64,000 nucleotides of DNA from Branchiostoma lanceolatum (lineage: Eukaryota; Chordata; Leptocardii; Amphioxiformes; Branchiostomatidae). Positions 20,508 to 32,569 of the stretch are shown here, piece by piece. The stretch's first letter is position 1; every line of letters starts with the position of its first letter. The notes under the pieces are model-generated. The model was not told the origin of the DNA and made no database searches. It saw only the letters and a list, made by a program, of their open reading frames with translations. The translations under genes were made by a program, and so were the position numbers. Location: positions 34,289,193 to 34,353,192 of the forward strand of contig NC_089723.1 in NCBI RefSeq assembly GCF_035083965.1, in the 5' to 3' direction.

Positions 20508-23493
20508 ATGTTCATAGTAGTGCTCTTCATTACTGTGTTGGTGATTTCCGTCCCACAAAGGACTGTGGCAGATTGCACTGACAGCTACGTTCTTCCAGGT
20601 TTGTAGCAGAAAGTTTTATGGTTAAAGTCTTACCTGTCGATAAACACAGATTCATTTACTTCCTGTTGTGTTTGTATGCAGGTTAGACAAGTTCAACGAT
20701 GTGACAATGCTTGCGTGCTCGTAGATATTTTATCGAACGAATGCATCCAACTATTTCTGAAGAACACAAGATGCGGATATTGAAGTCAATGCGCTAAAAC
20801 GAGTGTACTAAAATTATGATATCACATGTACACTCTGTTACAGATCCAGTGTTCGTCGGCTGCTATCAAAATATTTCGAGTCAGGCAGACCCTTTTCTAC
20901 CTTATGACACACAAACAACAGTGTCCACCGCCACTGGCTGTGTATCCTGCTGTGCAGCAGAAAACCAGAACTTCAATTTTGCTGGGATAGTAAGAACAAC
21001 TCCTGAACTCCAAATCAAGTGTACATGTGGACAGAGGAGTGAGCAATACTATGACTCTATAACTGACTTTGAATCAGGTGGTTGTACTCCATGTCCTGGG
21101 AATAATGATCAGTTGTGCGGTGAGAACTCGGGGGCGAGGGTATCCGTGTACAAAGGTAAGAATGAGTCGTCAACTTTCCATGTGACTTTCTCTCTTTCTT
21201 TCTTTGCTATGGATATTCTAATAATGCGTGAAGAAATAAATAGAACAAGAGTCCGTAAGACACAATTCTCTGTGAAGTATCTATAGTGTGTACATTTTGG
21301 CTAAGGTGCTTTATTATTCTCCTTTGCTATTGATTGGCTAGTTGTAGGATAAATGCATGAAATGGATATTGATGTAAGGTGCGAGGTCACAGGCCCTGAT
21401 TTGACAGGGAAACAAGGCACACTATCCACGAATAGTTATTAACATTCTCCAAATGTCAGATCTAATATCATATTCAAATAACAACTATTACAATTCCACA
21501 CACACAGCATCAGTTGGATAATAGACCGATCCTGTCGAACACCATACCAGCTGTTCGACTGGGAGGTCAGCAGGTTCGGTTCCGGGGAACGTTGGTCTGA
21601 AAAATAGGCTTCTCATGCACACGTTCGTAGCAAGAACTCACGATTCCGTTGCTACATTGGTATGTAACTTAACAGTGACCACAGCAAGTAGCGAAAGAAA
21701 CTACCCTTACGACATTGCCCAACATTGCTAAATCGTGTGCGGGATAAGAGGGCTGTACCATATGCGTGTCAATGTAGGGGTGCAATTACGATATTGCATT
21801 GCCGATAAAAGCAGTTACGGTGTAAAAAAAAAAGACATCGTGCATCATCACGCCCAACCTAGCAAACGATATGCCAAGTTACACACCAATGCGACAAGGG
21901 GATCGTGAGTTCTAGCTGCGAACATGAATCAAAAGCATTCAGTCTAATACTCCCGTCAGGAGGTCATCCTCCTTCCAGGAGTAACAATCAACTAGTTTCA
22001 GATATTCCACCATATTTCAAACAGCAAAGTCACGGTTGTGCTAAATGTATAACTTGATAAGGTCGAGTAACGCTTAACTACATGTATGAGGCATTATTTG
22101 AGGTCAACCATGTAGTTTGTATCCTCAATCTGTCATATTTCAGTTCCACAGTTCAACCTGACAACAACAACGTTCTCAACTCAAGAGTCCATCTGTGAGT
22201 ACCTACAATTGAACCTACCTGAATTATTTCCAGTATTGTTTGTGATGTGGATGTGGGGCTAGTTCCGCTAGAAATATTGTATTTGACTTTATAAATGAAT
22301 CAATAGAATAACATTTTGACGTACTTAGTGTTGCCTTTAAAATGTTACCTCAGTGCATTCGTCTGTTGAGACAACACGCTTGACGACAAGTCCTTCTGTA
22401 CGATCATCGTCCAAGCCACCTGACGTAGCATCAGTTCCGAACAACGGTCCATTCATCGGTTCATCCTCTGGATCACTGACGGAAACGTCTGATTCGACCC
22501 AACGTTTGACATCGGAATCTGCAACATTGTTGACAACAAACAACATGGGCGCGTCCGGCGACAACACAGGTAAAGAAGTGGCAATCAATCAATCAATCAA
22601 TACTGGTTTTAATTCTTACAAATATAGTTCAAAACCTTTTTTTTATAGTAGCTGGCAATCATTGTACATTCGAATTAATTTCTTAAATATCTAAACATTC
22701 ATCGTCGCGACTTAAATCTTGCCCACCAGCCCTGATCGCCGGTTCAGCAGGGGGAGGAGCCGCTGTTCTACTGGTCATCTGTGGTGTTGTTGCTTTCTGC
22801 TTGATCCGCAAAAGGTGAGACCAGCTTAGGGATCAGATTTTTTTTTTTATTGGGTGGGCTGACTCTCTTCGCTGCCAGGGGCTGAATAGCGAGGAGCTTA
22901 GGTATCAGACATTCTTCATTCTTCTTCTGTAGAGTGAGATGAGAGAAATATACATATCCTATTAAAGACCATAACGAATTGTATTATATATTTCTATAAT
23001 TTCTAGGTCATCAACTTCCAAGAAAAACGATTTCCCCTCTGGATCAATTAACTTGCACGAGGTTGGAGGAAGCACAGATGGCCTAAGGAATATGTCAAGT
23101 CAGCCGAACGATGCAAACATAGACGCTCTGTACGCAAAGCCTGATAAGAAAAGGAAGAACCAACAGCAGCCACCAACCACCGGCGACCCCGAGGACCCGT
23201 CCTACCAGGACGTCCTACCCACCGGTGCCAAGCATCAGTACGCCACTGTTCAGGACGACTCCCATCCCTACAACGCGGTAGGCGACGAGACAAACCTCTA
23301 TGACTCTATCCAAGATGACCCCCAATACGCCACTGTCCAGAAGGGCCGCAAACAAGGTCCCAATGTAGAAACAAACCCAATGTGCGGGAAAGGTAGTGTT
23401 GACAACACAGCATATGATCCGGGCCTGCTGTCAAACGACAACGAGAGGGCCCCTAGTGTGTGTGAGATGATGGATAACATCATCTATGAATAA
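20508..23493 (+). CDS. WSC-R5: WSC-like receptor with YxxV/I tail
   Basis: Exons 20508-20598, 20844-21155, 22144-22194, 22354-22569, 22730-22814 and 23007-23493, phases as in WSC-R4. Signal peptide MFIVVLFITVLVISVP. The WSC-like exon keeps FVGCYQN, GCVSCCAAE, FAGIV, CTCGQRSEQYYD, CTPCPG, LCG and VSVYK. The Ser/Thr stalk (exons 3-4) and TM exon (ALIAGSAGGGAAVLLV, ending CLIRKR) are close to R4. The tail has ALYAKP, PSYQDV, QYATV, PYNAV, LYDSI, QYATV, TAYDPG and a final IIYE. Unlike R4 it has no pair of YxxL at ITAM spacing; most motifs are YxxV. AATAAA lies 100 bases after the stop. R4 and R5 are recent duplicates with diverged tails. Confidence 0.85.
21506..21590 (+). repeat. tRNA-like (SINE head) sequence in WSC-R5 intron 2
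   Basis: CATCAGTTGGATAATAGACC resembles an A box and CAGGTTCGGTTCCGG resembles a B box (GGTTCGANNCC) about 50 bases later. A cloverleaf was not established and no 3' tail was seen. It is probably a SINE head or tRNA pseudogene rather than a functional tRNA. Confidence 0.35.
21608..21940. mobile_element. Diverged MITE-like inverted repeat in WSC-R5 intron 2
   Basis: The arm at 21620-21669 (CGTTCGTAGCAAGAACTCAC...) pairs with the reverse complement of 21877-21926 (...GTGAGTTCTAGCTGCGAAC), about 50 bases at roughly 80% identity, enclosing about 210 bases. WSC-R4 lacks it. The outer ends and target duplication are unclear. Confidence 0.5.
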
Positions 23494-23593
23494 TTCCTCT
23501 ACATGAAAAATAACAAGCCAACATTTTAGGATTTTGTCAACGTTCGAATATAACATATCTTGTCACACAGCTGTCCTTAGTGCTGAAAATGTC

Positions 23594-23599
23594 AATAAA
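23594..23599 (+). terminator. WSC-R5 polyadenylation signal AATAAA
   Basis: AATAAA 100 bases after the stop, followed by an AT-rich stretch. Confidence 0.5.
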
Positions 23600-24454
23600 G
23601 TAAATAACTAATGAAACATGTACCATATTTATCCTAGTAGATAAATGAAACTCCTCCAAGTTTAGTCAACAACAAAAAATGCATGTTGAGTCAACATGCT
23701 ACAATTATACTAGTAAGTGAAACTGTTAACACTATGTTGTATAGATGTCTACCACCATTTTATTTTACTAATCGACATTAGTGACAAAAGAAGATGAATA
23801 AGGAGACCTTTTGAATTTGGTTTCTGAGGCTATAAGCCATCTCACTGTTTAGTTCCTGTTTTGCGTCACTAGTGTAACATATGTCAATTAATGAAATTGA
23901 TTAACCCCCATCTTAGTCATAGTTAGTCGGAAAATACAGCAACGAAGACACCGTGAGATGATTTCATTATCCATGTATTTTTTTTCTCATTTTTTTTCGT
24001 AGCTTTTTTGTAGCTTGCTCTGATTACATGTAACTTTGTCGGACAAGTGATGTGTCCATAAAAGCAATCAAGATATGTGGTAACTACAGAAGATTCACAA
24101 TAAAAATGGCTTCTGTCTGCTATGGGCAAACTTAGACAAGAAGCTGACTTTAGTGTGATTGATCCCGTTGTTTACCACATTCAGACATAGGGAAGTGTCA
24201 CATAATTGACCCTTTCATTTGTTCACCAAATAGAAACTCAGAACCAGACGTAAACACTTCAACGTTGGTTAATCATTGACGAGGCTCATGGCAAAGTTCA
24301 ACACGTATGCTGGGTAACGGGTGACTCCGGAAATGGCATTAAAACTACATCCGGGTCAAGAATACGATAACGTTTCATGTTAAACTTGCTGTATTGGTCA
24401 GACGGGCCGTGGCTATCATTATCACCATCATCATCGTCATCAGCATACTCACCC

Positions 24455-24660
24455 ACTAATTCACACATACACACACTCACATACACACTCACTCACTCAC
24501 ACACAGTCACATACACACTCACTCATTCACACAACCACCCACCCACTCCCTCGCTCACCCACCCACTCACCCACTCAGACACCCACTCACACACTCAGAC
24601 ACCAGTCCACTCACTCACATACTTATCCACTCACTCACTCACTCACTCACTCACTCATAC
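24455..24660 (+). repeat. (CACT)n/(CACA)n simple repeat
   Basis: Imperfect CACT, CACA and CCAC units dominate this stretch. The open frame across it is low-complexity only. Confidence 0.85.
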
Positions 24661-24799
24661 CCTCAAACATACATAGCTAGATACAAACCCTCAAAAACAT
24701 ACAAGTACATGATAATATACATACATACATTGAAAATTTCATCCAGTTGCTTGTCAATGAGAAACTAGTTTTGGCGTATATACATATACCTAGATGTCT

Positions 24800-24890
24800 A
24801 ACCCTCAGCTTGGCTGTCTGGCGCTCCACTATGTATCGTCTTGTTGCAATTTTTTATAAAGAATAAAGAATAAACCCTCATCAAAGATAC
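24800..24890 (+). repeat. Possible LINE 3' tail
   Basis: A short unique block ends in TATAAAGAATAAAGAATAAA, a repeated-hexamer 3' end of the kind seen on CR1/L2/RTE-like LINE copies. No reverse-transcriptase sequence is attached. Confidence 0.35.
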
Positions 24891-25633
24891 ATTCATAGCA
24901 TTTCGTAATCATAGTCATCAAAATGCACTAAGGAACAGTAACGCAAGTGATGTAATTAAGATGGATGATTTCCTTGACAAGGGAAGGAAGAGTCCAGGAG
25001 GAGCTCGAGTGTTCTAGATAGTCGCCATTGTTCCCTTCTCCCCGCGGCCTTGACAGTAAATATGCATGTACTATTGGTGCCTGAGTTACTCTAGTACTTC
25101 AAGAGAATTCATGTAAATATTGAGTTCTTGCTAGACTCCTTTATTCAAATGTATCACCTGGACAATGATAGACAAACACAACCAGACATGCGAAGTGTTA
25201 AGTATATATTTGAAAAAAAGCTGTGCAGGAAAAGAATGTGTATTAAGATCTTGTACACCCCCACTACATCACAGTTCTGTCCTCCATATTCAACGTTACA
25301 CAATAGGTGTCATGGTGAATTCTCGTACCCTATCAATTCCGGCTTTACATTTGTCAAAGTCAATTGAAAACATTTACAACACCAATTACAAGCTTTGATG
25401 AAGTGGCTATTGTGTCAATTAGAGACCACATACGTTAGTTTCTGGCGCAATGGTCACAAAATAGACCCAAGCGCAAAGAACTAGTATGTAATTCATTTAT
25501 CAATGTACAAACACAGCCAAGGGTCGTTGCTTAGCGCCGTTAAGCTGCGCCATATTGGGAACATAGCGAGTGTTTTCCTGTTTTCCGTAACATAAACTGC
25601 GCAACATGTCGCGGCTGTGATTTTTAACCAAAG

Positions 25634-28600
25634 ATGAGGCTTCTGAAGATCGCACTGTTTCTCTGTGTGGTGACGGGACAGCTGGAAGGCACCCTAGCTC
25701 AAACCAACGGTAGGTCCCTTTTTTAAAGAGGAAGTTGTTCATATCAACGTTTGTTTAGTTGATTTATTAGTTTCCTTCTCGCCACTATGGTAAATATGTT
25801 CATGCCCACATGAAGTACACAACCGATCACTTTGGTTTATGATATGTATGTTTTCTTGTTCTATTTCCACGAGCCTTGAGATATCATATGTTTTTATAGC
25901 CCTTTTAAAATAGCCAACTATCCCATGGCCACTTTCAGTCGCCATATCGACCACTCGTACTTTGTGCACAGTAAATGACGGATGTTTTAGACTCTAAAGA
26001 ATGTACAGTACGGTTTCGTAACTTGAGTCTGCAACAGACGCTGTTAAACACCAGATGGTAGATAGGGGACACTGTGCCTTTAAAGACTTGTAACGATTTT
26101 TAAAACGTTACATTGGCGATATTGACAGAATGCCATCTATCTGATACATATTGTGCATATATAAAAAAAGTCCTGCTTTTTAAAACGGAGATATGTATAA
26201 TATGTGTAAGAAAGAAAGAAAGACAATCGTCTAAGAGTAAGGAAATATATTGTATGTCTTGATTTCTCCTGACTGAACCAAGTCTAATGTATGTATTTTC
26301 ATAAAGAAAACGACAAGAGTGATTTTGTTTCAGTCGTGACAAATATTTCTGCTACAAACAAACATTCTCTATGAGAAAATGTTAGTAATACAGCAGGCAG
26401 ACCATATCTTACAATTCAAGACTCATTGAAAGCCATCTTGATATATCATTATTATTATCTTACACTTATTTCCCTTTTAGAGTGCGTAGGTCCCCCACCG
26501 CTGTACAACAACAGCGCATATGACCATTGTGTGGCTAATCAGGCTACAGGCGGCTGTAACTGCACGGATCCGAATCAAACCTGTAGTTTCGGCGACCAAC
26601 TGTGGTACGCATGCAGCCACGACAGAGCTCTGGACTTTATCATCGTCTGCGACCGCAAAGATGGTCAGGGAAACTTTGGATTCATCAGCTTGGTAGCTGG
26701 TAGAGATGAGTTTAAAGCCTGCACGGGTGAGACTACGCACTGCTGTCATTTTTGTTTCTTAGATGCACACGAGAATGCAAGTTACTACACTCTGCTGTCA
26801 TTTTTGTGTCTTAGATGCACACGAGAATGCAAGTTACTTGACCTTGACCTCCCTAAGTTGAGAACCTACAAGAATCACAATTTGTGAAAATGTCGTCATT
26901 TTTCAAGATGATGGATAACAATGAGACGACATTTGTCCGCTACATTTTGCAGTATTAAAGATGTAGTAACCTATTTTGTTTCAAATGGTCCTGTATATTC
27001 TTTGAGATGACCAGTATTCTGTACGCATTCTTCGCTTCTGTAGTACAATAATTTTCATTTGTTTTACGATACGAAACATCATAAAAAGACATCTTTTGTA
27101 CATATTTCTATTTATAAGGCTCCCCGCCCCCGGTGGCGTCAACACCACCACCAGCACAAACGTTCCCTCCTTCCGTGTGCTCCAAGTTCAACAACGCAAC
27201 CTGGCCACCAGAAGGTATGTACAAACGCTAGTCACGTATATTCTCAAACAAACAAACAAACATATAAGCAGGCAAGAAAACAAGTAAAGAAACAAACATA
27301 CATACAAACAAACCTACACTTGACTGATACTTAGATGCATATGTACGTTATCTTGATTCCCTTTCCAAATATTTTGGAATGAATTGTTTATAATCATTTA
27401 CCCTTTATGTTCAAGCCTGCTCTACATTTTTATCATGTTTAGCATACAGAGAATTCAACAAGTCAAACAAGATGAGGTAAAAGGCAATACAAGAATGACC
27501 TATATGTGTTTTCCCTCCAGGCTGCATCAGGCTTATTGGAAGTCATACGATGCCCCACGAGACGACAGGTATCCTCCAGGTGTACTTCAACAATACCTGG
27601 GGGAGCGTGTGTTTTACAGGTATCTGGACTCAGGACACATTGGTCGACATTGCATGCAGGATGCTCGGGTTCAACCGCCATGGGTCCTTCTCGGCACTGC
27701 AGTTGGCAATTCGTAAGTCATATATCACATGCTTCACAGCTATCGCTCTAAAAAATAGTGTTTCCTGTCATGTGTATTCTACAATACTTACGAGCCTGGA
27801 GACAGATCTCCATCTTCACTGCTACCTTGTCCCCCCAACGACCCGGAGGTCAAGGGACTAGGTAGGTAGGTAGGTAGGTAGTATTCTAGTATTCACAGTA
27901 GCAAGCAACAAATGTTTGAAAACTACCACAACCTTTGTACATGAAATCAAATTGTTATTGTTGCTGTCATACATACAGCAGCGGGCCTTTCTAACGACGC
28001 ATGGATGGTCAACATACAGCACACCTGTCCTGGTACGGTGAACAGTCTGTGGGACTGTGCCCGCACAGAGCCTTGCTGGCTAACATACGCCGTGGGAGGA
28101 AGTGGAATATGTCCTACCGTGCTTAACATCTCGTGCGAAGGTAGCAGACAGTTTCTTACCCTTCTTTTATTAACGAATCTCCCTCACCTTGTTCTCTCTA
28201 CTTGTTCATGCCTATACTCATCAATGTACTTGCTAAATTCCCACAAGGTCTACAAATAGCATTGTGCATGGTTGTTGACATTTGACTTCCTTTTGATTTC
28301 TTGTTAATGAAAGTAAATTTCTACAGTGCATGTGTGTGGGATACATTTGCATGCCCAACATCTCTACGTTTTCTCTGATCCTAGAAGTGAACTGTAGTCT
28401 GCTACAGCAACAATGCTTTGCCAATTTGCAAGTAAAGTTATCATCATTTCCGTGAAAACGGACGCATTGCAATCTGTTGATATTTTTTGTGGATGTGAAG
28501 GTAACCTTTAAAGTTGCTTTATTGTTAATTCACAGTGCAAACGACGTTCCCTGACCTGACCTCTTGCCCACCTCCCACAACAACCACTCCCAACCCGACC

Positions 28601-30402
28601 ACGTCTGGTCCTGACGTCTCTACACACGTACACCACTTAGAAGGTGGGTTTGATTAATAATTAGTTAACGATATACAAGCTTAATACGTTTGTGAAGGTT
28701 AGACATCCAGGTAAACAATACCATAGGAACCTTCCCAACTTATTTTACATGACATTACATTGTGTTTTCTTACCATAGGAATCTTCCTAACTTATTTTAC
28801 ATTACAATGTCGTTTATGCATGACTGTGTGATTTGCCATGTAAAAACCGGTTTTTCTAGTTATTGTATATAAGTACTGGTTCGTTCTGCTAGTTCACTTT
28901 AGTGACGCTGAAGAAGAGTGATGGATGTCACTCGAAACGTCCGGAAATAAATCTCCGAATTTTTTATCCAGTTGAAGAGTTTGAATTTCTCCGTATAGAT
29001 ATACAAGCTTCTTTGAAGATGTAGTGGCAGAGTTGGTTCAGTTGCTTAATGATATATATGAACTCGATGAAGCTGTTATAGAAAGTTTGGGGGAAATGCT
29101 GACTACAATGTACAGAGATAATTTTCAAAGGACAAGCAAACACAAACATATTTCAAATATAAGTCATAACAGTCTGTACTCCGTTAATGCTCGAGTTATC
29201 GTTTTACCGTAATGATAATCACTCATTTGCTTCATATATTCGACCACAGATATACAGCGAACTACGGTTTCGGGACACGAGTCATCCCCGAATACAGGGC
29301 TTCCTACAGGTACACAAGCCTTGGACGTACTCAAGTTATCAATTGTGGTTTTCAAATAGCAACTGGATTGCCATTTTGATTAACATTACTATCAAAGGAA
29401 AGAGATCCATAAATGGGTTGAAGACTGCCATCTCTAACCTTTTGTTCCATTTGAGTTTTGATACGATTAACAGAACTTTGTGTAAATGTGGTGTATTCCA
29501 CTATTCAAGGAAGATATCATATAGATAACTTAATTGCACAACGTTTGTACAAGGCACAAAGTATGGCTGGTACCTAACTACGGTTCTATGTATATCTAAA
29601 GGCTAATCTACCTAATGCTGATATATATGGATTGTCACAGAATGCTCGCATTTTAACTAACGATTTCAATGAAGGTGTAAATTATTTCCCTCTCTCCCTT
29701 TTATACAGGTGCAATCGTCGGTATTGCTGTTGCAAGCGTTTTTGTCGTTGGGGTTGTCGCTCTGTTTGTCCATATGAGGTACGTTGCCAATAGATACATG
29801 TACGTTTCTATAACCTACTAGTTTAGTCGCTTTTATACTTATTTCGTATATGTGTTCTTTTATCTATGTTATTTGCAATAAACCTTCGGGCTGGAATTTG
29901 CAATAAACTTTGCTATATTGTTAACATATATGTACCACGTGAAGTATACCATTCTCGTCAGTGCATTGTGTTTTGCTCAGAATCGGTTTTATTCCATACA
30001 GTGTTGACCGACATGTTTGGTTTTGTATATACGCCATGGCCTTACCATATCTTACACGCATTGTATCTGTATCTCACGTAACTGATCACTATCATTTCCA
30101 GCGGAATTTGCAAGGGGAGCGCACAGGGAAGCCAAACACAGCAACCAAACGAGAGAAGTCGAAACCCTGCTAGAGCAGACACAACTCCACCAGCAGAGTC
30201 AGGTCCAGTACAGGCAGACAATGGTCAGGCAGTAGAGCCAGAGGAACCTCATGATCCGATTGATGATGCAGAAGACGTGCCAGCAGAGGGGCATAACGAT
30301 CCACAGGCTGCAGCTGCAGTGGACGCTCTGGGCAGCACGCCTAGGGTTTATCCGATCAATGCTCCTACAGAAAGCCACGAGATGGCAGAACCTAGCATGT
30401 AA
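25634..30402 (+). CDS. SRCR-R1: Cys-rich domain + SRCR transmembrane protein
   Basis: Exons 25634-25709, 26481-26726, 27119-27214, 27521-27712, 27979-28140, 28536-28643, 29709-29778 and 30102-30402. Signal peptide MRLLKIALFLCVVTG. Exon 2 encodes an unrecognised eight-Cys module (CVGPPPLYNNS, GGCNCT, CSHDRALDFIIVC). Exon 3 is a Pro linker. Exons 4-5 form one SRCR domain (GCIRLIG, WGSVCF, DIACRMLGF, SLWDC, LNISC); two coding exons is the usual gene form of group A SRCR. Exon 6 is a Thr/Pro stalk, exon 7 the TM helix (GAIVGIAVASVFVVGVVALF), exon 8 an acidic tail with a single tyrosine (RVYPIN). SRCR domains bind proteins and microbial surfaces in many animals. The tail offers no clear signalling motif. 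Confidence 0.8.
26740..26838 (+). repeat. 52-bp tandem duplication in SRCR-R1 intron 2
   Basis: Two nearly identical copies (26740-26791 and 26792-26838) begin right after the exon 2 donor. Each contains a pyrimidine tract and TTCTTAG or GTCTTAG, so two acceptor-like sites were duplicated. No matching donor follows. Confidence 0.85.
28719..28815 (+). repeat. 52-bp tandem duplication in SRCR-R1 intron 6
   Basis: TACCATAGGAACCTTCC and TACCATAGGAATCTTCC start two copies offset by 52 bases. It is preceded by GGTTAGACATCCAGGTAA, a box also found at about 32598 and 34571. Confidence 0.75.
28895..28965 (+). repeat. Penelope-like fragment with a hammerhead-like core
   Basis: CTGAAGA is followed by a stem GAGTGA/TCACTC around a 6-base loop, then GAAAC and GTC. 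This is the order of a type I hammerhead ribozyme core (CUGANGA, helix II, GAAA, then UC at the cleavage site), known from the terminal repeats of Penelope-like retroelements. Only a short fossil fragment is visible, with no reverse-transcriptase domain. Activity is not claimed. Confidence 0.4.
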
Positions 30403-32560
30403 TCTGACATAGAAAGAGATGTGAAATGGCAAAATGCCATATGTCTATGAAGAGCGTGCAAAATATATTTTGTGCACCAGTCTAAGATATATCGTATTCT
30501 AGAAAACATATTGCATGTCCACCTTTTAATTTTGAGGTGCTCTTTTAGCAAATTTTGATATTGCAAAACGTCAGGTGACTGAAGAAAAGAGTATGACACT
30601 GTTTTTGTGCACCCTTTTTACCTTTGTTGTTTACTACAGCACATATCCTGTGTAAATCTTATGATTTTTATGTTCTCTTTTCGTTAATTTTGATATTGAT
30701 GCTATGACGCGTCGACGAAGGACTGATGCTTTTCTATTTACATTTTAGACCACATGTACAGTTCTTTGCATAAAGAGTGAAGTGATAACAGACAAATAGA
30801 CAACAAGCATAACGTTTGACGAAAACTCTGCATTTTATAATGTGAATATTTAGCTCACAATGACAGAGTGAGAATTGCCGTATTTCACGTTTTAACGGAT
30901 TCTGAAGCTGCCTTTAGTCTATCAAGTGTGGTTTTACATGCAAGCGTTTTATATTTCTTTTTAGCTGGCTTTGATGTTAAAAAAACTATATACGCACTTT
31001 TTTGTGTCCATTTATTTTTTTGTACATTGTGCCAGCAAACTGTAACGTTAGAACACAAGAATGCCATGCCCTAGGCAATGATAGCACAATATTTGTACGC
31101 GTACTTCACTACATACTTCACGATACCACCAACCCCTGCAAATTGGGCAGGAGCCAAGTTCTTGCTGTGTTATTACTAGGAAAATTATAATCTCCAGGCA
31201 GATCTTCGGCGGGAGAAATTGTGACGATATCTGACTGAACCCCAGGATCTTACTACTACGTACGATACCGGAAACTGGCCGTCAAAAAACGGGGCAAATC
31301 GTCCCTTCCAACCTCTGCTTGGGAATGATATTGGAGATGTTTTAAGATACCAGGGGCCTAGCGGTCAGATCTTGAGTTCCAAAAACCGCCATAATTTTGT
31401 CCCTAACAGTCTGTTTAGAGATTATTTTGCAACAGGTCTTCGTAGTCCACGCGTCAATCAATTTGTAAGGTTTTGAAAGGCCATCGCGTGGGTCTACAGA
31501 ACGTGTTGCATGTTCTACTTAAACTCGACAAGTCAATAATAGCAGCTGTCAGTATCCGGGTCAAAGTAGGGGCAGTTGGAGAACCGTAGTCCAAAGTATT
31601 GCCTGGTGAATAGAAAAGTACTGATTCAGCAGTGTGTAGCACTGTTTTGTACATACTTAATAGGGTCATTGTACGTGCTACGAAAGTTTCAGGCGTCTTT
31701 TTAAAGAATATAGGGAGAGTGGAAGTTCAGAGGGGGGTTGACAACTTTCTATACACGTCATATCCCTTCCGTTTTTTTCCGATGAGTGTAGACCATACAT
31801 TGTGCATCATGCCACATCATAAAGACTTTTCTTTGCTATTTCAGTATTTGTCAAGCCATGAGGAAGTAAAACCCCGAGAAAAATAAGTCACAAACAAGTA
31901 TTTGCTCTTCGTCAGATCTTTAGTAGAGGTATTGGGCAGATTCCAACTTCGTCAATAGGGAAATGACAAGGTACGCGGTCGGTGCTAGGTTACCAGTAGC
32001 GTACCCAACAATGCAGTAACGGTCTCTCGGATAGTGTTGTGGGATTGGCAGCGACCTTAGTGGTTCGTCCACACAGATACATAAATACAAACTTGCCATA
32101 CGTATAGGCCAAGGAAGAATTATATTTTTACAACGATTATTACTATGACTTCCAGTTGATCTTATGTGCCACCCGTTGAACTCACTAAACAACGGTGATG
32201 AAATAGAATCATTTTGGAGATTAAATTTGCCGTTAAGATGGACGTAAAATTGTGTCAATATCTACTAGGTTAGGCTCGAAATATACGTTGTATTCATTGG
32301 TGGCTATTTGGCGATGTGAATGTAACTGTAGCGACATCAAGCAATGTGTAGGACAGGACCACGGGATGTAATGAAATATAACTAGAGTTCCACGACCTCA
32401 TATCTTCGCCAAATAATATGAATTGTACCGACAGATGCAAGTACCAAATTCCCGCCATTTACCAATATGGCATTACATAGCCATTTTTCTAAACAATGAC
32501 TAAATTCAAGTCAATAATATCTATCAATGTTCCCCTCTTTCTCAATGGCTTGATATGCCA
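30403..32560. other. Intergenic after SRCR-R1, no gene seen
   Basis: Scattered short open frames on both strands (for example minus 31920-32258) match no family known to me and have no splice context. A possible 3' UTR of SRCR-R1 covers the first few hundred bases, but no clean AATAAA was found. Confidence 0.45.
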
Positions 32561-32569
32561 CAGGTCTGA

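Larger units (their letters stand above)
23600..25633. other. Intergenic between the WSC and SRCR clusters
   Basis: No gene is seen. Holds a simple repeat (24455-24660) and a LINE-like tail (24800-24890). Shortly before SRCR-R1, GCTGCGCCATATTGG and ATAGCGAG boxes resemble GTGCGCCATGTTAGCGA upstream of SRCR-R2 and may be shared promoter elements. Confidence 0.45.

Noticed and set aside
21506-21590. Functional tRNA gene
   Set aside because: Only box-like similarity; a paired acceptor stem and standard arms could not be drawn.
24377-24676. Plus-strand frame rich in THSL repeats
   Set aside because: Simple-sequence (CACT)n DNA without exon signals.
31454-32258. Possible minus-strand gene after SRCR-R1
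   Set aside because: Short, unlinked frames without recognisable domain, splice pairs or paralogue support.
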